Source: an uncultured Bacteroidales bacterium
GTDB taxonomy: Bacteria > Bacteroidota > Bacteroidia > Bacteroidales > Bacteroidaceae
Direction of reading: 5' to 3'
Assembly (NCBI GenBank): GCA_937916465.1
Contig: CALFTK010000062.1
Span: forward strand, 1 to 11,522
Length of the DNA stretch: 11,522 bases
The notes below the pieces were generated by a model. The model ran no database searches, had not been told where the DNA came from, and saw only the letters and a list, made by a program, of their open reading frames with translations. Both the position numbers and the translations under genes were made by a program. Below are positions 6,370 through 11,522 of the stretch, one piece after another; positions within the stretch are counted from its first letter, which is position 1, and every line of letters begins with the position of its first letter.

Positions 6370-8922
6370 ATGAAGACAAACAACAAAAAAAAAATATTAT
6401 CGGCACTATTGGCATTAACAGTTTTACCCTTTTCGTCAAAAGCTGCCACCATATACTCTACAGGCAATGACACACTGAATTATTGTGTCAACAATACTTC
6501 AAGTTCATACAAAACCATTGCCGATAATATCAGTATCAAGACGGGCGATACGGTAAGTGTTATTACATCACGCTATTCGGAATGGACAGGTAAAGTTACG
6601 GGCAAAGGAACACTGAATATTCTTTCAGGCGGCGAACGTACGTATATAGGTACACAGAAAAAGAAAGGATCGGACTATCCAGATTGGACTGGCCATACAG
6701 GCGATGTTCATATCTATCCTTATAAAGAGGTGGTTTCCAGTTGTGGTTTTTACGGACTGGTACTGCACAGCGGTACCTTCCAGCCAGATAATATAAGCGG
6801 TTCAAACTACAACAAACTGTTTGAAAAGAATCGCGTAGTGGTGCATAATGGGGCCACCATTGCAATAGAATCCGGAACACGAGGCATCCGCATAGGAGAA
6901 CTGGAGACAGAAACAGGAAGCAGTCTGACCGGTTACTACAAAAAGAGCAGTGCCATATCATACTATATAATAGGTGGAAAAAACAGTAATGCAGAACTGG
7001 CAGGAAAGATATACAATTCAGCATCTGGAAACAAAGTGGGAATTATTAAAGAAGGAACAGGAACATACGTCATATCAGGTACAAACAACGATATAAACGG
7101 TGGAATAAGATTAACTAAAGGGACCCTGCTTATTGAAAACGATATAGAAAATACCAAAGCGGAAAATGGCAGTGGAGCCACCGGAAAATATGGTTCTGTC
7201 ATAGTTTATGAAGATGCCATTTTGGGAGGCAATGGTTCTATAGCATCGGCAACAGAAGTATATGGAAGCATAAAACCTGCAAACAACGCCACAGGAACAC
7301 TATATTTTACAGATTTTCAGAGCAACCCTTCACAGGTTAACGTAACACTGCATCCGGAATCAAACATTGTCTGTCAGATATCATCGGCAAACAGTTATGA
7401 CAGATTGCAAATAGATGGTCTCCTGTCATACAGCAACAGGACGGAAGATTTCGATACTTCGGACAAGTTACCATACATAAGTATAGAGCTTACAGACACT
7501 CTGTTATCAGTCAACGATGAATTTGTGCTACTTACTGCAGCAGAGAAGTCTGGCACCGATTGGGGGTTCAATATAATCTATCCTAAAGCCTATACATGGG
7601 TAACAGAAGAACGTCAAGACAGCAGTGGCACTTATATGGTAGTGGCAAAAGTAACATCTCTGGACTACAGCGGCCAGGGCGATATAGAGATAGGTGACGA
7701 TGAAGAGAATGCATTTCAAGGTTATCCCAATGATGATTGGAGCTACGACCTTACAGACAACACCCCACTACGTACATACGCTGATATTTTGGGCAAAAAG
7801 ATAGGTGTTGCAGCAGCCAGCTATCGTTATGACTGTAGCCGCAATGATGGCGAAACAGGATTGGTAGGTAACCAATTCAACATTATAGTTGGTGAAAACG
7901 AAATGAAATTCGATGCAACCGAACCAAGTAAGAACAGTTTCAACTACGGCGGTTCCGATGCAGTGGTGTGGGTAGCAAGCCGATTCAACCAAGAGGTTCG
8001 CGGACACACATTGGCATGGCATTCACAAGTTCCTGAATGGGTAAGCCAAGATGGCAAGAAAAACAACCACAATTATACGCGTCAGGAACTTCTCAGCATA
8101 CTGAAGAACCACATCTTTAACGTAGTAGGTAAATACAAAGGAAAAATTGTTGAATGGGATGTTTGTAATGAGGTACTTGACGATGACCAAAGCATAGTAC
8201 GTACCAACCCCGATGCATACAAATTACGTCCATCTATTTGGGCAACATATATAGGCGAAGACTTTATAGATTCAGCCTTTGTTTGGGCACATCAGGCTGA
8301 CCCACAAGCTAAACTCTACATAAACGATTATGGTGTAGAATTTATGGGTGGTACAAAATCTGAAGCATACTATAATTTGGTGAAAAGACTTATCAAATCC
8401 GGAATACCTATAGAAGGTTGCGGTCTGCAGTGTCATCTTACAACCGGCGAACTTGACACTCTGAAACTGGAAAAGAACATAAAACGATATGCAGAAATAG
8501 GAATGAAGTGCATAATAACCGAACTGGACATAGCACTGGCCAATCCATACGCAAGCAATGCGCTTGATATTCAGGCAAAGGAATACGGAGCAATAACCCG
8601 TGTTTTCCTACGCAATGACAACTGTCCCACAATGCTTATCTGGGGAATATCAGACAACCATTCATGGCGACAAAACCAGCCACTGCTGTATAATAGTTCG
8701 CTACAGCCCAAACCGGCATATTATAATGTCCATGCCCAGCTTAGGATAGCAGCAAACAGAATAACTTCGGTTGACAAACCATCATCATTAGATGTATCGT
8801 CTATAAAAGAGATACGTTACTACAATATGGCAGGACAATTAACTGATAACCCAAGTGGATTAGTCATTAAACAGACCATATACACAAACGGTACTGCCAT
8901 TACCACAAAAGAGATTAAATAG
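6370..8922 (+). CDS. GH10 endo-beta-1,4-xylanase with N-terminal autotransporter-like beta-helix domain
   Basis: Secreted xylanase, 850 residues from this start; an in-frame ATG at 6355 would add five. I prefer 6370 because MKTNNKKKILSALLALTVLPFSSKA is a clean signal peptide (numbering below counts from 6355). Residues about 32-435 are beta-rich and repetitive. IIKEGTGTYVISGTNND followed by GGIRLTKGTLLIEN (230-262) fits the autotransporter-associated beta-strand repeat, and 280-395 follows the passenger pattern (GGNGSIASATEVYGSIKP, then SYDRLQIDGLLSYS). An acidic linker follows at 436-470. The GH10 barrel spans about 471-797: NEMKFDATEP, RGHTLAWHSQVPEW (549-562), WDVCNEVL with acid/base E606, ITELDIA with nucleophile E723, and LIWGISDNHSW (761-771). 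It should cut xylan internally. The C-terminal 38 residues resemble a sorting tail. It is divergent from the homocysteine operon and 76 bases upstream of GH9. Confidence 0.93.
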   Translation: MKTNNKKKILSALLALTVLPFSSKAATIYSTGNDTLNYCVNNTSSSYKTIADNISIKTGDTVSVITSRYSEWTGKVTGKGTLNILSGGERTYIGTQKKKGSDYPDWTGHTGDVHIYPYKEVVSSCGFYGLVLHSGTFQPDNISGSNYNKLFEKNRVVVHNGATIAIESGTRGIRIGELETETGSSLTGYYKKSSAISYYIIGGKNSNAELAGKIYNSASGNKVGIIKEGTGTYVISGTNNDINGGIRLTKGTLLIENDIENTKAENGSGATGKYGSVIVYEDAILGGNGSIASATEVYGSIKPANNATGTLYFTDFQSNPSQVNVTLHPESNIVCQISSANSYDRLQIDGLLSYSNRTEDFDTSDKLPYISIELTDTLLSVNDEFVLLTAAEKSGTDWGFNIIYPKAYTWVTEERQDSSGTYMVVAKVTSLDYSGQGDIEIGDDEENAFQGYPNDDWSYDLTDNTPLRTYADILGKKIGVAAASYRYDCSRNDGETGLVGNQFNIIVGENEMKFDATEPSKNSFNYGGSDAVVWVASRFNQEVRGHTLAWHSQVPEWVSQDGKKNNHNYTRQELLSILKNHIFNVVGKYKGKIVEWDVCNEVLDDDQSIVRTNPDAYKLRPSIWATYIGEDFIDSAFVWAHQADPQAKLYINDYGVEFMGGTKSEAYYNLVKRLIKSGIPIEGCGLQCHLTTGELDTLKLEKNIKRYAEIGMKCIITELDIALANPYASNALDIQAKEYGAITRVFLRNDNCPTMLIWGISDNHSWRQNQPLLYNSSLQPKPAYYNVHAQLRIAANRITSVDKPSSLDVSSIKEIRYYNMAGQLTDNPSGLVIKQTIYTNGTAITTKEIK

Positions 8923-8932
8923 TTTTTTGTGG
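8903..8932 (+). repeat. Perfect 8-bp inverted repeat across the GH10 stop codon
   Basis: CCACAAAA (8903-8910) pairs exactly with TTTTGTGG (8925-8932) around a 14-base loop that contains the TAG stop at 8920-8922. The bases after the hairpin are not a T-tract, so it is not a standard intrinsic terminator. It could be an mRNA-stabilising or processing stem between GH10 and GH9, or chance. Confidence 0.45.
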
Positions 8933-8961
8933 AAATATTACAATACTAAAAATCCATTTTG

Positions 8962-8969
8962 TACTTTTG
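8962..8969 (+). promoter_or_regulatory. Bacteroidota -7 box for the GH9 gene
   Basis: TACTTTTG matches TAnnTTTG exactly, 29 bases before the GH9 start codon. The -33 site at the expected spacing is only TTAC-like, so the match is partial. If real, GH9 can be transcribed on its own as well as by read-through from GH10. Confidence 0.48.
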
Positions 8970-8998
8970 GACAATTTTATTAACCAACTAATGTTTAT

Positions 8999-11314
8999 AT
9001 GAAAATCAAAACAATCGCTACGTCGCTGCTTGCATTGGCAGCCGTAATGGCACCCGGTTTGGTAAGTGCTACAAAATTTCTTGAACTGAAGGTAATAGAC
9101 AAAGATTACCTGATGGTTCATTTCCGTGATGGTGAAGTTCGTTATCGTGACGATGGTACAGGTCCAAGTGCCTATTTAGGTCACTCATTCGCAGAAGGCG
9201 ATGATACCCTGCTTGTATTTGGACAGAGATTAGATCCTGCAATAGCAGCAAAAGCCGATTCATGGACTATCACATCTGCCGACGACAAATCATTTGGCAA
9301 CAGTGTAGCTGTCAATGCCTGGAGAAAATCAAAACCAATGAACACAGACAACACACTAACCAGCGAACTTGATCACTGGATATTCCTTCAACTCCCTAAA
9401 TCAATGAAACAGGGATGCACCTATACAGTATCTATCCCTAACGGATTAGGATCTGACACAAATAGTGCAGAAGTAAAGTTTGATATTTGGAATTCTCAGT
9501 CAGAAGCTGTACATGTAAATATCTTAGGTTACACTCCTCAGGAAGCAACCAAAGCAGCCGACCTCTATCTATGGTTGGGCGATGGCGGCCAGCGAGACTA
9601 CACATCATTTGTTGGCAAGAAAGTATATCTGTACAACGTAGAAACAGGTAAATCCAAGAAAGTAGGTAATGTAAAATTCTGGATGTCTGCTTCGGAATCC
9701 ACAAACGAAGCCAATAAAAAGAATATGACCGGCTCCGACGTATGGAATATTGACTTTAAAGAATCAAAACCGGGACGTTATCGTCTTGTTGTAGAGGGCG
9801 TAGGTTGCAGTATGGACTTTGACATAAGCAACGAAGTATATTTCCAGCCATACCGTTTCTCTGTACGTGGTTATTACTATATGCGTTTAGGCGAGCCAAT
9901 AGATTCATCAGTAACCCCTATTCCACGTCAGCCTATGTTTATTCCGGAAGTAGATCCTGTAGGCTTCACTGTGTATAAAACAGACTTGCAACCCTGGCAT
10001 CCGGATTGGCGCAGAATAGGTGGCGACGTATGGGACGAACCACACTTTAAACCGGCTCTGACATCTGCATTCTGGCAGCATCGTCTTCCTGGCAATCCTG
10101 TTAATACAGAGGTTCGCGGAGGACACTCTGATGCATTTGACTGGGACCGTCATCTGGCACACGTAGGTAACATCTATGACATGATTCTTCCTTACATTCT
10201 TACAAACGGACGCATATCAGAAGATAACTTAGGTATACGCGAAAGTGGTAACGGAATTCCTGATATTATTGACGAAGCCCGCAATGAAGTGGATTTCTTC
10301 TTGAGTATTCGCGATGGTGAAGGCTATTCACAAGGTGTTACAAACCCATCATCAGAATGGAGCATTATGTTCCAGGCAGGAACTACCACTATGGCAGCTT
10401 GGGCTAATGCTGCTAACTGTGCAGTATTGGCAGCAGCATTCCAGATTCATGGCGACGAAGAGCTTTGCAAATACTATACAGACGAAGCTATCACAGCGTT
10501 CAACTATGCTTCCAAACAAGAAAATTCTCAGCTTGACGATTTACAAGATATAGGTAGCGCAAGTATGCGTGGACGCGATTTCCGTCAGTTGGCTGCTGCT
10601 TACCTGTATAACGTAACAGGCGATACCAAATGGGAAGATATTATGGCAGAAGAGAGTGTTGTGAAAGATGGTAAGACTCCTATCTTCAGCAAGAGCAGAA
10701 ACAGATACTATCAGATCTGGGCTACTGCTGCTTATTTGGCTTGTCCTCAGGAACGTCACTATCCTGAACTTTACAACAATATGAAGGCAAGTGTTGACTA
10801 TCAGGCAAATGAAAACAATGTCAACTTTATGAGCACACGTCCATCACGTCGTACTGCAAACGATTCACGTTGGCAGGTATCAGAAAACCTGCAGATGGTT
10901 ATGATGGCGCACTACATTGCCAACAATGCTGCACGCAAGGCAGAACTGGAAAAAGCTATGTATATGGAAGCCGGTTGGGGTCTGGGAAGAAACCCATCAA
11001 ACACTGTTGAAATGACAGGTTTGGGCGAACGTCATATCATAGACTGCTACACCACCGGTCGTAATGATGGTACTCCGGGTTCACATCCCGGACAGACTCC
11101 GTTCAATGGTACAGAGACATGGTCTGCAGGCAATGGTGGCGATGCCCGCATTATTCTAAATCGTTGTTACCCTGACTGGTACAATGGTGGTTGGCCACAA
11201 CAGGAATCTTTCTTCAATATTCGCTATATGTGGGTTAATGGAGAATTCACTCCACGTGAAACTATGCGTGGCAAGATGGCTCTCTTAGGCTATCTCTACG
11301 GCATTCGCAAGTAA
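8999..11314 (+). CDS. GH9 endoglucanase/cellulase with N-terminal Ig-like domains
   Basis: Secreted 771-residue glycoside hydrolase family 9 protein with signal peptide MKIKTIATSLLALAAVMAPG...VSA and no lipobox. Residues about 25-165 form an extra beta-rich domain. Residues about 168-285 form a CelD_N-type Ig-like domain (VHVNILGYTPQEATKAADLY at 171-190; GRYRLVVEG at 259-267). The (alpha/alpha)6 catalytic domain runs from about 286 to the end. SDAFDWDRH (377-385) is the counterpart of the family's DAGD motif, with D378 and D381 as the water-activating pair. GIPDIIDEARNEVDFFL (419-435) and GWGLGRNP (659-666) are typical. E736 in WPQQESFFN is the likely catalytic acid. GH9 enzymes invert beta-1,4-glucosidic bonds in cellulose, mixed-linkage glucan or xyloglucan; which applies cannot be told. 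The usual PHHR-like stretch is replaced by a divergent 674-705 region. It follows GH10 on the same strand and ends in a strong terminator. Confidence 0.91.
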   Translation: MKIKTIATSLLALAAVMAPGLVSATKFLELKVIDKDYLMVHFRDGEVRYRDDGTGPSAYLGHSFAEGDDTLLVFGQRLDPAIAAKADSWTITSADDKSFGNSVAVNAWRKSKPMNTDNTLTSELDHWIFLQLPKSMKQGCTYTVSIPNGLGSDTNSAEVKFDIWNSQSEAVHVNILGYTPQEATKAADLYLWLGDGGQRDYTSFVGKKVYLYNVETGKSKKVGNVKFWMSASESTNEANKKNMTGSDVWNIDFKESKPGRYRLVVEGVGCSMDFDISNEVYFQPYRFSVRGYYYMRLGEPIDSSVTPIPRQPMFIPEVDPVGFTVYKTDLQPWHPDWRRIGGDVWDEPHFKPALTSAFWQHRLPGNPVNTEVRGGHSDAFDWDRHLAHVGNIYDMILPYILTNGRISEDNLGIRESGNGIPDIIDEARNEVDFFLSIRDGEGYSQGVTNPSSEWSIMFQAGTTTMAAWANAANCAVLAAAFQIHGDEELCKYYTDEAITAFNYASKQENSQLDDLQDIGSASMRGRDFRQLAAAYLYNVTGDTKWEDIMAEESVVKDGKTPIFSKSRNRYYQIWATAAYLACPQERHYPELYNNMKASVDYQANENNVNFMSTRPSRRTANDSRWQVSENLQMVMMAHYIANNAARKAELEKAMYMEAGWGLGRNPSNTVEMTGLGERHIIDCYTTGRNDGTPGSHPGQTPFNGTETWSAGNGGDARIILNRCYPDWYNGGWPQQESFFNIRYMWVNGEFTPRETMRGKMALLGYLYGIRK

Positions 11315-11336
11315 GATTTTACTTACATAACTACAG

Positions 11337-11381
11337 CAGTATCGTAATTACCACAAGGGCAGTTACGATACTGTTTTTTTT
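11337..11381 (+). terminator. Intrinsic terminator after GH9
   Basis: CAGTATCGTAA (11337-11347) and TTACGATACTG (11363-11373) form a perfect 11-bp stem with a 15-base loop, followed directly by eight T's (11374-11381). It lies 22 bases after the GH9 stop and ends the GH10-GH9 transcription unit. Confidence 0.93.
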
Positions 11382-11522
11382 CTGACATCCGTAGTGAAAA
11401 TTCAGGACATAGCTGTTCGAAGCTGCTCCGTTCTCCATCAGACCTAAAACGTAGAACTCGACCTTTTAGCCAGCCTAACGGCTGTCTAACGTGTCTCAAA
11501 CATGCTCCGTTTTTTCACGGTC
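11382..11522. other. Unassigned terminal stretch with small hairpins
   Basis: No convincing gene lies in these 141 bases. Visible structure: CAGCC-taac-GGCTG (11471-11484), CCGT-tttttc-ACGG (11508-11520), and the 9-mer TGCTCCGTT at 11424-11432 and again at 11503-11511. The texture is more GC-rich and CTCCGTT-rich than the neighbouring spacers. On the minus strand an open frame of 35 codons (11438-11331) runs back through the terminator, and another short frame enters from the right edge and stops at 11486. It could be a dispersed intergenic repeat, a small RNA, or the end of a gene beyond the window. Confidence 0.35.

Noticed and set aside
11331..11438. Minus-strand 35-codon ORF as a real small gene
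   Set aside because: Its 3' part is the inverted-repeat terminator of GH9 and it has no promoter or leader I can support; it is kept only as part of the unassigned terminal stretch.
1..11522. CRISPR array, tRNA/rRNA gene, insertion sequence or integrase
   Set aside because: No regularly spaced repeats, cloverleaf, rRNA segment, transposase motif or terminal inverted repeats were seen on either strand.

Overview
The window looks like a chromosomal segment from an anaerobic gut- or rumen-type member of the Bacteroidota (Bacteroides/Prevotella-like). The reasons are the moderate AT-rich composition, Bacteroidota -7 boxes of the form TAnnTTTG, A-rich leaders without Shine-Dalgarno sequences, and a set of secreted hemicellulases typical of that group. 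No gene here fixes the genus.

Layout. A leftward pair of secreted glycosidase genes lies at 1-2829: a GH127 (DUF1680, beta-L-arabinofuranosidase type) at 2829-457, then a GH115 alpha-glucuronidase start running off the left edge (437-1). Next is a four-gene leftward operon at 6247-2936: a DUF39/COG1900 homocysteine biosynthesis protein, a NIL-domain protein with two 4Fe-4S clusters, a UPF0280/COG2122 ApbE-like protein, and an LpxL/HtrB-type acyltransferase. The gaps between these four are 19, 0 and 11 bases. A 107-122 bp divergent promoter region separates this operon from two rightward genes, a GH10 xylanase carrying a large N-terminal beta-helical domain (6370-8922) and a GH9 endoglucanase (8999-11314). 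A strong intrinsic terminator closes the rightward pair at 11337-11381. The last 141 bases are non-coding by eye and differ in texture from the rest.

How the genes fit together. GH10 (xylan backbone), GH115 (4-O-methyl-glucuronic acid side chains), GH127 (arabinose-type side groups) and GH9 (beta-1,4-glucan) suit breakdown of plant-wall glucuronoarabinoxylan with associated cellulose or mixed-linkage glucan. All four have cleavable signal peptides and none shows a lipobox. No SusC/SusD pair, sensor or transporter is in view, so this is either the enzyme arm of a polysaccharide utilisation locus or a loose CAZyme cluster.

The central operon is metabolically unrelated. DUF39, NIL-ferredoxin and COG2122 proteins are the known set for the alternative anaerobic route that makes homocysteine from aspartate semialdehyde and reduced sulfur, first described in methanogens and Desulfovibrio. 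Finding all three back to back in a Bacteroidota-type genome, next to xylanases and followed by a lipid acyltransferase, is one of the two most notable points. The other is the fusion of an autotransporter-passenger-like beta-helix to the GH10 catalytic domain.
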